A stretch of 64,000 bases of DNA from Streptococcus mitis (GTDB lineage Bacteria; Bacillota; Bacilli; Lactobacillales; Streptococcaceae), in the NCBI RefSeq assembly GCF_005144795.1, contig NZ_SWFJ01000003.1:1-64000 (forward strand). The letters are read 5' to 3'. The first letter of the stretch is position 1, and each line of letters starts with the position of its first letter. The notes beneath the pieces were generated by a model, which saw nothing but the letters and a program-made list of their open reading frames with translations, ran no database searches and had not been told where the DNA came from. Below are positions 44,864 to 54,351 of the stretch, piece by piece. The translations under genes were made by a program, and so were the position numbers.

Positions 44864-45604
44864 ATGACTATTATAACCTCAAAAGCCAATTCTGTGGTAA
44901 AAAATGCCAAGAAATTACACCAAAAAAAATATCGCAAGTCTGCCTATTTGATTGAAGGCTGGCACTTGTTTGAAGAAGCTGTTCAAGCTGGGGTGACGAT
45001 TGAGAAAATCTTTGCCTTAGAAAATTACCGAGATCAGTTAGCCTCGTTTCCGCAAACTGTCTGGGTCTCAGAGGACATTTTGCTAGATTTGGCGGATTCT
45101 CAGACTCCACAGGGAATTGTTTCCGTGGTTCAAAAAGAAGAAGTAGGGCAAGCTGACTTTAGCCAGGGCAAGTTCTTGTTTTTGGAAGATGTGCAAGATC
45201 CTGGTAATGTGGGAACGATCATTCGGACTGCGGATGCAGCAGGTTTTACTGGAGTAATTGTTTCAGATAAATCGGCAGATATCTACAGTCTCAAGACCTT
45301 ACGTTCGATGCAAGGCAGTCATTTTCATCTGCCTATTTACAGGATGTCTAGTCAAAGGCTTCTCGAGGGAGCTAAAGAAGCAGGTATCCCAGTGCTGGCA
45401 ACAACTCTATCTAAAGATTCTGTTGATTACAGAGAACTGCCTCCTATAGAAAATTTTGTACTAGTCATGGGAAATGAGGGTCAAGGAATTAGTCCCCTCA
45501 TGGCTGAAAGTGCAGACCAGTTGGTTCACATTAGTATGAAGGGACAGGCGGAGAGTTTGAATGTTGCCGTTGCAGCCGGTATTTTAATTTTCCATTTAAG
45601 CTAA
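44864..45604 (+). CDS. SpoU-family (TrmH-type) RNA methyltransferase
   Basis: This 2'-O-ribose methyltransferase acts on rRNA or tRNA, 246 residues. An N-terminal substrate-binding domain (to about 95) precedes the knotted SPOUT domain. The three SpoU motifs are FLEDVQDPGNVGTIIRTADAAGF, the LVMGNEGQGISPLM segment near 203, and IPMKGQ-like HISMKGQAESLNVAVAAGI at the end. The modified base cannot be told from the sequence. I take ATG 44864 because it lies exactly where transcription should start. Confidence 0.9.
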   Translation: MTIITSKANSVVKNAKKLHQKKYRKSAYLIEGWHLFEEAVQAGVTIEKIFALENYRDQLASFPQTVWVSEDILLDLADSQTPQGIVSVVQKEEVGQADFSQGKFLFLEDVQDPGNVGTIIRTADAAGFTGVIVSDKSADIYSLKTLRSMQGSHFHLPIYRMSSQRLLEGAKEAGIPVLATTLSKDSVDYRELPPIENFVLVMGNEGQGISPLMAESADQLVHISMKGQAESLNVAVAAGILIFHLS

Positions 45605-45658
45605 TTTTAACTTTCTTTGTTATAATCAAGGAAAGATGTTTATAGAAAAGGAGAAAAG

Positions 45659-46342
45659 ATGAATCACACTATTATTCATGACCGTGCAGGTCTCAATCAA
45701 TTTTACGCTAAAATTTATGCCTTTGTTGGTCTGGGAATCGGACTATCTGCTTTGGTATCAGGCCTTATGTTGACTGTCTTTCAGTCTCAGTTGGTTTACT
45801 TTTTGATGCAGGGGCGTCTCTGGTTGACCGTTGCAACCTTTGCAGAGCTAGCTCTGGTCTTTGTTGCCAGCAGTATGGCTTCAAAGAATAGTCCAGCTGC
45901 TCTTCCAGTATTTTTACTTTACTCTGTTTTAAACGGCTTTACCCTTAGTTTTGTGGTGGCCTTCTATACTCCAGGTACAGTTTTATCTGCCTTTGTGTCG
46001 AGTGCCCTTCTCTTCTTTGTCATGGCGGCAGTTGGCATGTTCACCAAGAAAGATTTGAGTGGTCTTGGTCGGGCTATGATGGCAGCGCTTATCGGTTTGC
46101 TGATTGCTATGGTAGTCAATATTTTCTTGGCTAGCGGTTTCTTTGATTATATGATTAGTGTAGCCATGGTCTTGGTCTTCTCTGGTCTGATTGCTTGGGA
46201 CAACCAAAAAATTCGCCGTGCCTATGAACAATCACAAGGTCGTGTAGCGACAGGCTGGGTTGTGTCAATGGCTCTCAGTATCTATCTTGATTTTATCAAT
46301 CTTTTCCTAAGTATTCTACGTATCTTCGGTCGCAATGACTAG
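45659..46342 (+). CDS. Bax inhibitor-1/YccA-like membrane protein
   Basis: This 227-residue protein has seven hydrophobic segments and belongs to the TMBIM/YetJ family. In Bacillus YetJ leaks calcium in a pH-dependent way; in E. coli YccA moderates FtsH. The role in streptococci is not established. The IAWDNQKIRRAYE segment and a C-terminal ALSIYLDFINLFLSILRIFG are typical. The ribosome site is AAAGGAG. Confidence 0.88.
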   Translation: MNHTIIHDRAGLNQFYAKIYAFVGLGIGLSALVSGLMLTVFQSQLVYFLMQGRLWLTVATFAELALVFVASSMASKNSPAALPVFLLYSVLNGFTLSFVVAFYTPGTVLSAFVSSALLFFVMAAVGMFTKKDLSGLGRAMMAALIGLLIAMVVNIFLASGFFDYMISVAMVLVFSGLIAWDNQKIRRAYEQSQGRVATGWVVSMALSIYLDFINLFLSILRIFGRND

Positions 46343-46354
46343 AAGGTCCCTGAC

Positions 46355-46384
46355 ATCAGTGTTCGAAGGAGCACTGATTTTTTT
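46355..46384 (+). terminator. Terminator after the Bax-inhibitor-like gene
   Basis: ATCAGTG (46355-46361) pairs with CACTGAT (46372-46378), followed by TTTTTT. Confidence 0.8.
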
Positions 46385-46453
46385 ATATTTGCTCTTTTCT
46401 TTTCTTGGAAATAGGTGTATAATGCTTTTAATTAATTTTTTGAGGAGTAGTTT

Positions 46454-47446
46454 ATGAAGAAAAGTTTTATTCATCAACAAGAAGAGATTTCCTTTGTCAA
46501 AAACACTTTTACTCAGTATTTGAAAGACAAGCTAGAAGTCGTCGAAGTTCAAGGTCCTATCTTGAGTAGGGTCGGTGACGGGATGCAGGACAACTTATCA
46601 GGTGTGGAGAATGCCGTATCGGTCAAGGTTCTCCAAATCCCTGATGCTACTTATGAAGTGGTACATTCCCTTGCCAAATGGAAACGCCATACCTTGGCTC
46701 GTTTTGGTTTCGGTGAGGGAGAAGGCCTTTTTGTCCACATGAAGGCCCTTCGTCCAGACGAAGATTCGCTGGATGCGACCCACTCTGTTTATGTTGACCA
46801 GTGGGACTGGGAAAAAGTCATTCCAAATGGACAACGCAACATTGCCTACCTAAAAGAAACAGTTGAGAAGATTTACAAGGCCATTCGCTTGACTGAGCTA
46901 GCTGTTGAAGCTCGCTATGATATCGAATCCATCTTGCCAAAACAAATCACTTTCATCCATACAGAAGAGTTGGTAGAACGCTACCCAGACTTGACACCGA
47001 AAGAACGTGAAAATGCTATCTGTAAAGAATTTGGTGCGGTTTTCTTGATTGGTATCGGTGGTGAATTACCAGACGGTAAACCGCACGATGGACGTGCACC
47101 AGACTATGATGACTGGACAAGTGAGTCTGAAAATGGCTACAAGGGTCTAAATGGTGATATTCTTGTCTGGAATGAGTCTTTAGGTGGAGCCTTTGAGTTG
47201 TCTTCTATGGGGATTCGTGTAGATGAAGAAACGCTTCGCCGTCAGGTTGCCATCACAGGTGATGAAGACCGCTTAGAATTGGAATGGCACAAGGCTTTGT
47301 TGAATGGCCTATTCCCATTGACAATCGGTGGAGGAATTGGACAATCTCGTATGGCCATGTTCCTACTTCGTAAGAAACATATCGGAGAAGTGCAAACAAG
47401 TGTTTGGCCTCAAGAAGTCCGCGATACTTACGAAAATATTTTATAG
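46454..47446 (+). CDS. asnA: Aspartate-ammonia ligase
   Basis: This ammonia-dependent asparagine synthetase has 330 residues and the class II aminoacyl-tRNA synthetase fold. Family segments are [15 protein letters not shown] at the start, [28 protein letters not shown], and [23 protein letters not shown] at the end. With ansA (22548) in the same window, the cell can both make and degrade asparagine. The TTGAGGAG ribosome site is 7 nt from the ATG. Confidence 0.96.
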   Translation: MKKSFIHQQEEISFVKNTFTQYLKDKLEVVEVQGPILSRVGDGMQDNLSGVENAVSVKVLQIPDATYEVVHSLAKWKRHTLARFGFGEGEGLFVHMKALRPDEDSLDATHSVYVDQWDWEKVIPNGQRNIAYLKETVEKIYKAIRLTELAVEARYDIESILPKQITFIHTEELVERYPDLTPKERENAICKEFGAVFLIGIGGELPDGKPHDGRAPDYDDWTSESENGYKGLNGDILVWNESLGGAFELSSMGIRVDEETLRRQVAITGDEDRLELEWHKALLNGLFPLTIGGGIGQSRMAMFLLRKKHIGEVQTSVWPQEVRDTYENIL

Positions 47447-47451
47447 AGAAT

Positions 47452-47474
47452 CGAACCGCAAGGTTCGGTTTTCT
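47452..47474 (+). terminator. asnA terminator
   Basis: CGAACC, GCAA tetraloop, GGTTCG, then GTTTTCTTT. It is compact and GC-rich. Confidence 0.85.
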
Positions 47475-47494
47475 TTCTCTTTTCGCCCATAATT

Positions 47495-47503
47495 TGGTAT
47501 AAT
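47495..47503 (+). promoter_or_regulatory. rsmD extended -10, predicting a leaderless mRNA
   Basis: TG (47495-47496), G, TATAAT (47498-47503), then 7 nt before the ATG at 47511. No Shine-Dalgarno sequence. Confidence 0.75.
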
Positions 47504-47510
47504 AAACGGT

Positions 47511-48050
47511 ATGAAAATCGTATCAGGAATCTATGGGGGACGTCCCCTCAAGACACTAGAAGGCAAGACAACAAGACCTACTTCGGATAAGGTTAGGGGA
47601 GCCATTTTTAATATGATTGGTCCCTACTTTGAAGGGGGACGAGTCTTGGACCTGTATGCAGGTAGTGGTGGTTTATCTATCGAGGCAGTATCGCGTGGCA
47701 TGTCCAGCGCTGTTTTGGTGGAGCGAGACCGTAAGGCTCAGGCTATCGTGGTTGAAAATATTCAGATGACTAAGGAAGTTGGAAAATTTCAACTCCTCAA
47801 GATGGATGCAGAAAGGGCATTGGAACAGGTATCTGGGGAATTTGACCTCATTTTCTTAGACCCTCCTTATGCCAAGGAACAAATCGTAGCAGATATTGAA
47901 AAAATGGCTGAGAGAGAGCTTTTTTCTGAAGATGTCATGGTCGTGTGTGAGACGGATAAAGCTGTTGAACTTCCAGAAGAAATTGCCTGTCTGGGCATAT
48001 GGAAGGAAAAGATTTATGGAATTAGTAAGGTGACAGTCTATGTCAGATAA
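47511..48050 (+). CDS. rsmD: 16S rRNA (guanine-N2) methyltransferase RsmD
   Basis: It methylates one guanine of 16S rRNA (G966 in E. coli). It has 179 residues. The SAM loop is [15 protein letters not shown] and the catalytic motif is FLDPPYAKE. The N-terminal [21 protein letters not shown] is diagnostic. Translation probably starts on a leaderless mRNA. coaD overlaps it by 11 nt and would be translated by coupling. Confidence 0.95.
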   Translation: MKIVSGIYGGRPLKTLEGKTTRPTSDKVRGAIFNMIGPYFEGGRVLDLYAGSGGLSIEAVSRGMSSAVLVERDRKAQAIVVENIQMTKEVGKFQLLKMDAERALEQVSGEFDLIFLDPPYAKEQIVADIEKMAERELFSEDVMVVCETDKAVELPEEIACLGIWKEKIYGISKVTVYVR

Positions 48051-48528
48051 GATTGGCTTATTCACAGGCTCATTTGATCCGATGACAAATGGGCATCTGG
48101 ATATCATTGAGCGAGCTAGCAAACTTTTTGATAAGCTCTATGTCGGTATTTTTTTTAACCCCCATAAACAAGGATTTCTTCCTATCGAAAATCGTAAACG
48201 GGGGCTAGAAGAGGCTGTGAAACATTTGGGAAATGTTGAAGTCGTGTCTTCTCATGATGAATTGGTGGTTGATGTTGCAAAAAGACTGGGGGCTACTTGC
48301 CTAGTGCGGGGCTTGAGGAATGCGGCGGATTTGCAATATGAAGCCAGTTTTGATTACTACAACCATCAGCTGTCTCCTGATATAGAGACCATTTATTTAC
48401 ATAGCCGACTTGAACATCTTTATATCAGTTCATCAGGAGTTAGAGAACTTTTGAAGTTTGGTCAGAATATTACTTGCTATGTTCCCGAGAGTATTTTGGA
48501 GGAAATAAGAAATGAAAAAAAAGATTAG
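48040..48528 (+). CDS. coaD: Phosphopantetheine adenylyltransferase
   Basis: It catalyses the penultimate step of coenzyme A synthesis. It has 162 residues. The nucleotidyltransferase motifs are [14 protein letters not shown] and the C-terminal [14 protein letters not shown]. It overlaps rsmD (11 nt) and sepM (17 nt), so rsmD-coaD-sepM form one coupled unit. Confidence 0.96.
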   Translation: MSDKIGLFTGSFDPMTNGHLDIIERASKLFDKLYVGIFFNPHKQGFLPIENRKRGLEEAVKHLGNVEVVSSHDELVVDVAKRLGATCLVRGLRNAADLQYEASFDYYNHQLSPDIETIYLHSRLEHLYISSSGVRELLKFGQNITCYVPESILEEIRNEKKD

Positions 48529-49549
48529 ATGGCCCTTATATGTCATTGCGACCTTAATTGTGACTTTCTTGGCATTTGTAGTGCCCTTGCCCTACTATAT
48601 AGAAGTTCCAGGTGGTTCGGAAGATATTCGCCAAGTCCTCAAGGTCAATGATACAGAAGATAAGGAAGCTGGAGCCTATCACTTCGTTACGGTTGGTGTC
48701 CAACATGCCACTTTAGCCCATATGATTTATGCGTGGTTGACGCCTTTTACAGATATTCGTAGTGCCCAAGAGACTACAGGTGGCTCTTCCGATATTGAAT
48801 TTATGCGGATCAATCAATTCTACATGCAGACATCGCAAAATATGGCCAAATATCAAGGACTAAAGACAGCTGGTAAGGATATTGAACTTAAATACCTTGG
48901 GGTTTATGTTTTGACGGTGACGGATAATTCGACCTTTAAAGGGATTCTTAACATCTCTGATACGGTCACAGCAGTCAATGATCAGACCTTCGACAGTTCC
49001 AAAGACTTGATTGATTACGTCAATTCTCAAAAATTAGGGGACTCCGTCAAGGTCACCTATGAAGAGGATGGGCAAACCAAGTCTGCAGAAGGAAAGATTA
49101 TCACCTTGGAAAATGGCAAAAATGGGATTGGAATCGGTTTGATTGACCGTACGGAAGTGACCAGTGATGTCCCAATTCGCTTTTCAACAGCTGGTATTGG
49201 CGGTCCAAGTGCAGGTCTCATGTTTAGTCTGGCCATCTATACCCAAATAGCTGACCCTGGCCTTCGTAATGGCCGTATTGTTGCTGGTACAGGTACCATT
49301 GACCGTGATGGTAATGTGGGGGACATTGGAGGTATTGATAAGAAAGTTGTAGCTTCGGCTAGAGAAGGTGCCGCGATTTTCTTTGCCCCTGATAACCCTG
49401 TTAGTGAAGAAGAACAAAAAGCGCATCCAGATGCCAAAAACAACTACCAGACAGCCTTAGAAGCAGCTAAAACAATCAAGACAGATATGAAAATTGTGCC
49501 AGTTAAAACTCTACAAGATGCAATTGATTACTTGAAAAACAATCCCTAG
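48512..49549 (+). CDS. sepM: PDZ-domain Lon-like serine protease (SepM/YlbL family)
   Basis: This membrane-anchored surface protease has 345 residues. One N-terminal membrane segment (about 6-26) is followed by an outer-face region, a PDZ domain (about 125-200, [20 protein letters not shown]) and an S16 protease domain. The catalytic Ser is in [12 protein letters not shown] (near 234) and the Lys in [12 protein letters not shown] (near 277). In S. mutans the gene next to coaD (SepM) trims the competence peptide; that role is not proven here. AGGAAATAAG precedes the start. Confidence 0.85.
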   Translation: MKKKIRWPLYVIATLIVTFLAFVVPLPYYIEVPGGSEDIRQVLKVNDTEDKEAGAYHFVTVGVQHATLAHMIYAWLTPFTDIRSAQETTGGSSDIEFMRINQFYMQTSQNMAKYQGLKTAGKDIELKYLGVYVLTVTDNSTFKGILNISDTVTAVNDQTFDSSKDLIDYVNSQKLGDSVKVTYEEDGQTKSAEGKIITLENGKNGIGIGLIDRTEVTSDVPIRFSTAGIGGPSAGLMFSLAIYTQIADPGLRNGRIVAGTGTIDRDGNVGDIGGIDKKVVASAREGAAIFFAPDNPVSEEEQKAHPDAKNNYQTALEAAKTIKTDMKIVPVKTLQDAIDYLKNNP

Positions 49550-49591
49550 TTTTTGAGTGAAGTTTCCAAACTAGCGCACAAACATAGAAGA

Positions 49592-49600
49592 TGGTATAAT
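49592..49600 (+). promoter_or_regulatory. Extended -10 predicting a leaderless DUF1146 mRNA
   Basis: TG (49592-49593), G, TATAAT (49595-49600), then AGTCAA and the ATG at 49607. It would drive the DUF1146-murA-epuA-endA run. Confidence 0.75.
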
Positions 49601-49606
49601 AGTCAA

Positions 49607-49837
49607 ATGGTTCAATTATTATTCACTCTAAGCAGTCACATGCTCTTTATTTATGTGAGTTTTTACCTTTTAAAGAATCTTGTTAGATGGGAAAAGGTTT
49701 TAAAAGTGACAGCTGAGAATACAGGAAAAGTTCGTTTATTAGTAGCCCTTTTCAGTATTGTAATGGGCTACATCATGAGTTCTTTCTTTATCAGCCTATA
49801 TCAGTTGTGGCAAGAAGCGCTTAGAGGATTATTATAA
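49607..49837 (+). CDS. DUF1146 (YwzB-like) small membrane protein
   Basis: This 76-residue protein has two membrane segments (about 7-25 and 45-67). The [18 protein letters not shown] middle matches the DUF1146 family, which in Bacillus also lies next to murA. Its function is unknown. The longer frame from 49553 contains the promoter, so ATG 49607 is the likely start, on a leaderless mRNA. murA follows after 23 nt. Confidence 0.8.
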   Translation: MVQLLFTLSSHMLFIYVSFYLLKNLVRWEKVLKVTAENTGKVRLLVALFSIVMGYIMSSFFISLYQLWQEALRGLL

Positions 49838-49860
49838 AATCAAGAGTAAAGGAAATAAGT

Positions 49861-51130
49861 ATGGAAAAAATTGTGGTTCAAGGTGGCGATAATCGTCTGG
49901 TAGGAAGTGTTACTATTGAAGGAGCAAAGAATGCAGTCTTGCCCTTGTTGGCGGCGACTATTCTAGCCAGTGAAGGAAAGACCGTCTTGCAGAATGTTCC
50001 TATCTTGTCAGATGTTTTCACTATGAATCAGGTGGTTCGTGGTTTGAATGCCAAGGTAGATTTTGATGAGGAGGCTCATCTTGTTGAGGTGGACGCAACT
50101 GGCGATATCACTGAAGAAGCCCCTTACAAGTATGTCAGCAAGATGCGCGCATCCATCGTTGTCTTGGGACCAATTCTTGCCCGTGTAGGTCATGCCAAGG
50201 TATCCATGCCAGGAGGTTGTACGATTGGTAGCCGCCCTATTGATCTTCATTTGAAAGGTCTAGAAGCTATGGGGGCTAAGATTAGTCAGACAGCTGGTTA
50301 CATTGAAGCCAAGGCTGATCGCTTGCATGGCGCTCATATCTACATGGACTTCCCAAGTGTTGGTGCTACGCAGAACTTGATGATGGCAGCGACGCTGGCT
50401 GATGGGGTCACAGTGATTGAAAATGCTGCGCGTGAGCCTGAGATTGTTGACCTAGCCATTCTCCTCAATGAAATGGGAGCCAAAGTCAAAGGTGCTGGGA
50501 CAGAGACTATTACCATTACCGGTGTTGAGAAACTTCATGGTACAACTCACAATGTAGTCCAAGACCGTATCGAAGCAGGAACCTTTATGGTAGCTGCTGC
50601 CATGACTGGTGGTGATGTCTTGATTAAAGACGCTGTCTGGGAGCACAACCGTCCCTTGATTGCCAAATTGCTTGAAATGGGAGTAGAAGTGACGGAGGAG
50701 ACTGAAGGAATTCGAGTTCGTTCTCAACTAGAAAATCTAAAAGCTGTTCATGTGAAAACCTTGCCCCACCCAGGATTCCCAACGGACATGCAGGCCCAAT
50801 TTACAGCCTTGATGACCGTCGCAAAAGGGGAATCAACCATGGTGGAGACAGTTTTCGAAAATCGTTTCCAACATCTAGAAGAAATGCGTCGCATGGGCTT
50901 GCACTCTGAGATTATCCGTGATACAGCTCGTATTGTTGGTGGTCAACCTTTGCAGGGGGCAGAAGTTCTTTCAACTGACCTTCGTGCCAGTGCTGCCTTG
51001 ATTTTGACAGGTTTGGTAGCACAAGGAGAAACTGTAGTTGGTAAATTGGTTCACTTGGATAGAGGTTACTACCGTTTTCATGAGAAGTTGGCGCAGCTAG
51101 GCGCTAAGATTCAGCGGATTGAGGCAAGTG

Positions 51131-51144
<14 letters not shown>
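49861..51144 (+). CDS. murA: UDP-N-acetylglucosamine 1-carboxyvinyltransferase
   Basis: This is the first committed enzyme of peptidoglycan synthesis and the fosfomycin target. It has 427 residues in two inside-out alpha/beta barrels. The active-site Cys-120 lies in [19 protein letters not shown], so fosfomycin sensitivity is expected. [16 protein letters not shown] is near the end. The AAAGGAAA ribosome site precedes it. epuA begins inside its last codons. Confidence 0.96.
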
Positions 51145-52188
<1,044 letters not shown>

Positions 52189-52199
52189 AAGATAACATA

Positions 52200-52237
52200 A
52201 ACTCCTATGTCATTTGTGGATATAGGAGTTCTTTCTT
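52200..52237 (+). terminator. endA terminator
   Basis: AACTCCTAT (52200-52208) pairs perfectly with ATAGGAGTT (52222-52230), followed by CTTTCTT. Confidence 0.75.
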
Positions 52238-52268
52238 ACTAGTTTAAGCAGGGTTACAATAGACACTG

Positions 52269-52381
52269 ATACTCAATGAAAATCAAAGTGCAAACTAGGA
52301 AGCCAGCTGCAGGTTGCTCAAAGCACAGCTTTGAGGTTGCAGATAAAGCTGACGTGGTTTGAAGAGATCTTCGAAGAGTAT
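52269..52381 (-). repeat. BOX element between endA and the CBS/CorC gene
   Basis: It runs from ATACTCAATGAAAATCAAAG to GATCTTCGAAGAGTAT. It has more differences from the other copies (AAGTGC, AGCCAGCTGC, GATCTTCG), suggesting an older copy. Confidence 0.9.
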
Positions 52382-52455
52382 GAGAAAAAATAATATGTAC
52401 TGGACTATATTTTGTGATATAATAAAGGATAAGATACTATTTTAGGAGAAGAACT

Positions 52456-53787
52456 ATGGAAGACCCAAGTAGTCAGAATTTGTTGCTACAATTTGTTTTA
52501 TTGTTTATTTTGACGATATTAAATGCCTTTTTCTCAGCCACAGAAATGGCCATGGTTTCACTTAACCGTGCGCGTGTTGAACAAAAGGCAGAAGAAGGAG
52601 ATAGACGCTATATCCGTCTGTTGAAGGTACTAGAAAATCCTAACCACTTTTTATCAACCATTCAAGTAGGGATTACCCTGATTACGATCTTATCAGGGGC
52701 GAGTTTGGCAGACGCTCTGGGACGAGAAATTACATCTTGGCTTGGAAATGGCGAAACAGCTTATGCCGTTGCAAGTTTTCTATCTTTAGCATTTTTGACT
52801 TATATTTCCATCGTTTTTGGGGAATTGTATCCTAAGAGAATCGCTCTTAATCTAAAGGATTCCTTGGCGATTCGTACAGCGCCAGTTATTATTGGATTGG
52901 GGAAACTAGTTAGTCCCTTTGTTTGGCTCTTGTCTGCATCTACCAATCTCTTGAGTCGCTTGACTCCTATGACCTTTGACGATGCTGACGAAAAAATGAC
53001 CCGTGATGAAATTGAGTACATGTTGACAAAAAGTGAAGAAACACTAGATGCTGACGAAATTGAGATGTTACAAGGGATCTTTTCACTGGACGAATTAATG
53101 GCCAGAGAAGTCATGGTTCCTCGAACGGATGCCTTTATGGTGGATATTCAGGATGATAGTCAAACTATCATCCAAAGTATTTTAAAACAAAATTATTCTC
53201 GTATCCCTGTCTATGATGGAGACAAGGATAACGTGATTGGAATTATTCACACCAAGAGTCTTCTTAAGGCAGGCTTTGTGGACGGTTTTGACAATATTGT
53301 TTGGAAGAAAATCTTACAAGATCCACTTTTTGTTCCTGAAACTATTTTTGTGGATGACTTGTTAAAAGAATTGCGCAATACCCAAAGACAAATGGCAATC
53401 TTGCTAGATGAATACGGTGGGATGGCTGGTTTGGTGACCCTGGAAGACCTCTTAGAGGAAATCGTTGGGGAAATCGATGACGAAACAGATAAAGCGGCAA
53501 TAGATGTTCATCAAATCGGTGAGGATACTTACATTGTTCAAGGTACCATGAATCTCAATGATTTTAATGACTACTTTGATGTTGAACTGGAAAGTGATGA
53601 CGTTGATACCATCGCTGGTTACTATTTGACAGGAGTGGGGACCATTCCAACGACTGAGAAACTCAGTTATGAATTAGTCAGCCAAAACAAACAGCTTATC
53701 CTAACCAATGATAAAGTGAAAAATGGACGTGTTACCAAGGTAAAAGTCCAAATTACCGAAGTTGAAATAGAAGAAGAAACAGAGTAA
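52456..53787 (+). CDS. CNNM/CorC-type membrane protein with CBS domains
   Basis: This 443-residue protein is of the HlyC/CorC group, linked to magnesium or sodium transport or tolerance. A DUF21 membrane domain (about 1-195, opening with hydrophobic helices and FFSATEMAMVSLNRARVEQKA) is followed by a paired CBS module (about 215-335, MVPRTDAFMVDI and GMAGLVTLEDLLEEIVGEI). A C-terminal CorC_HlyC domain (about 350-435) follows. Old names call it a haemolysin, which is misleading. The AGGAGA ribosome site and an extended -10 (TGATATAAT near 52416) lie upstream. Confidence 0.9.
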   Translation: MEDPSSQNLLLQFVLLFILTILNAFFSATEMAMVSLNRARVEQKAEEGDRRYIRLLKVLENPNHFLSTIQVGITLITILSGASLADALGREITSWLGNGETAYAVASFLSLAFLTYISIVFGELYPKRIALNLKDSLAIRTAPVIIGLGKLVSPFVWLLSASTNLLSRLTPMTFDDADEKMTRDEIEYMLTKSEETLDADEIEMLQGIFSLDELMAREVMVPRTDAFMVDIQDDSQTIIQSILKQNYSRIPVYDGDKDNVIGIIHTKSLLKAGFVDGFDNIVWKKILQDPLFVPETIFVDDLLKELRNTQRQMAILLDEYGGMAGLVTLEDLLEEIVGEIDDETDKAAIDVHQIGEDTYIVQGTMNLNDFNDYFDVELESDDVDTIAGYYLTGVGTIPTTEKLSYELVSQNKQLILTNDKVKNGRVTKVKVQITEVEIEEETE

Positions 53788-53791
53788 ACTA

Positions 53792-53826
53792 GAGGCTTTT
53801 GTCACCAGGCGTGACGAAGCTTTTTT
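53792..53826 (+). terminator. Terminator of the CBS/CorC gene
   Basis: GTCAC and GTGAC pair around CAGGC, with outer GGCTT/AAGC pairing and a run of six T's. Confidence 0.75.
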
Positions 53827-53914
53827 CAGTTGATTTCAAAAGGGGGAATTGTGTCCTCGAAAAAACTTAGTCTCAAAAGTTTTTTAAAATCATGCTTATT
53901 TATCAGAAGACAAA

Positions 53915-53940
53915 GAAAAAAGCCCCTTAAATTGGGCTTT
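53915..53940 (-). terminator. tRNA-Cys terminator
   Basis: On the minus strand AAAGCCC pairs with GGGCTTT around an 8-nt loop, followed by TTTTTC. It lies 36 nt past the tRNA 3' end. Confidence 0.85.
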
Positions 53941-53975
53941 CTGTTCATTTGAAACCTGATAAATCAAGTTATAGA

Positions 53976-54046
53976 AGGCGGTAGACGGATTTGAACCGAC
54001 GATCAAGCTTTTGCAGAGCCGTGCCTTACCACTTGGCTATACCGCC
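53976..54046 (-). tRNA. tRNA-Cys (GCA)
   Basis: On the minus strand the acceptor GGCGGTA pairs with TACCGCC, with discriminator T and no encoded CCA. The anticodon loop CTGCAAA gives GCA. The T arm is GTCGG-TTCAAAT-CCGTC. It is a single tRNA gene, divergent from amiA. Confidence 0.95.
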
Positions 54047-54231
54047 ATAACTCTTACTATTATACCTTGAAAATTTCTCTACGTCAATAGTTTCTTAATC
54101 AAAAAAATAGTTTCCAAAAATGAGTTTTATGTCTATAAATAAAAATGTAAGGAAAGTATGAATTTAAAGGTTTTTAGGTAGCTATTTCTAGAGTAACTTT
54201 TTCATGAAATGAAATGAAAAAGTGAAAAAAC

Positions 54232-54259
54232 TTGACAAATAAAATTTTTTTGGTAGAAA
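54232..54259 (+). promoter_or_regulatory. Upstream amiA promoter (candidate)
   Basis: TTGACA (54232-54237), a 16-nt spacer ending TGG, then TAGAAA (54254-54259), an extended -10. The rest of 54047-54231 holds no gene or clear structure. Confidence 0.5.
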
Positions 54260-54267
54260 TGCGCCTA

Positions 54268-54282
54268 AATATTCTGAAAATT
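54268..54282. promoter_or_regulatory. CodY box at amiA
   Basis: AATATTCTGAAAATT matches 14 of 15 bases of the CodY consensus AATTTTCWGAAAATT. It ends 2 nt before the -35 of the proximal amiA promoter and lies downstream of the distal one. Confidence 0.75.
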
Positions 54283-54284
54283 CG

Positions 54285-54313
54285 TTTACTTTTTAGAAGA
54301 TATATGTTATAAT
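54285..54313 (+). promoter_or_regulatory. Proximal amiA promoter
   Basis: TTTACT (54285-54290), a 17-nt spacer, TATAAT (54308-54313) with TG giving an extended -10. The leader is about 32 nt. Confidence 0.8.
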
Positions 54314-54351
54314 TTCCAATATGCTAAAATTTTTCAATAGGAGTTACAAAC

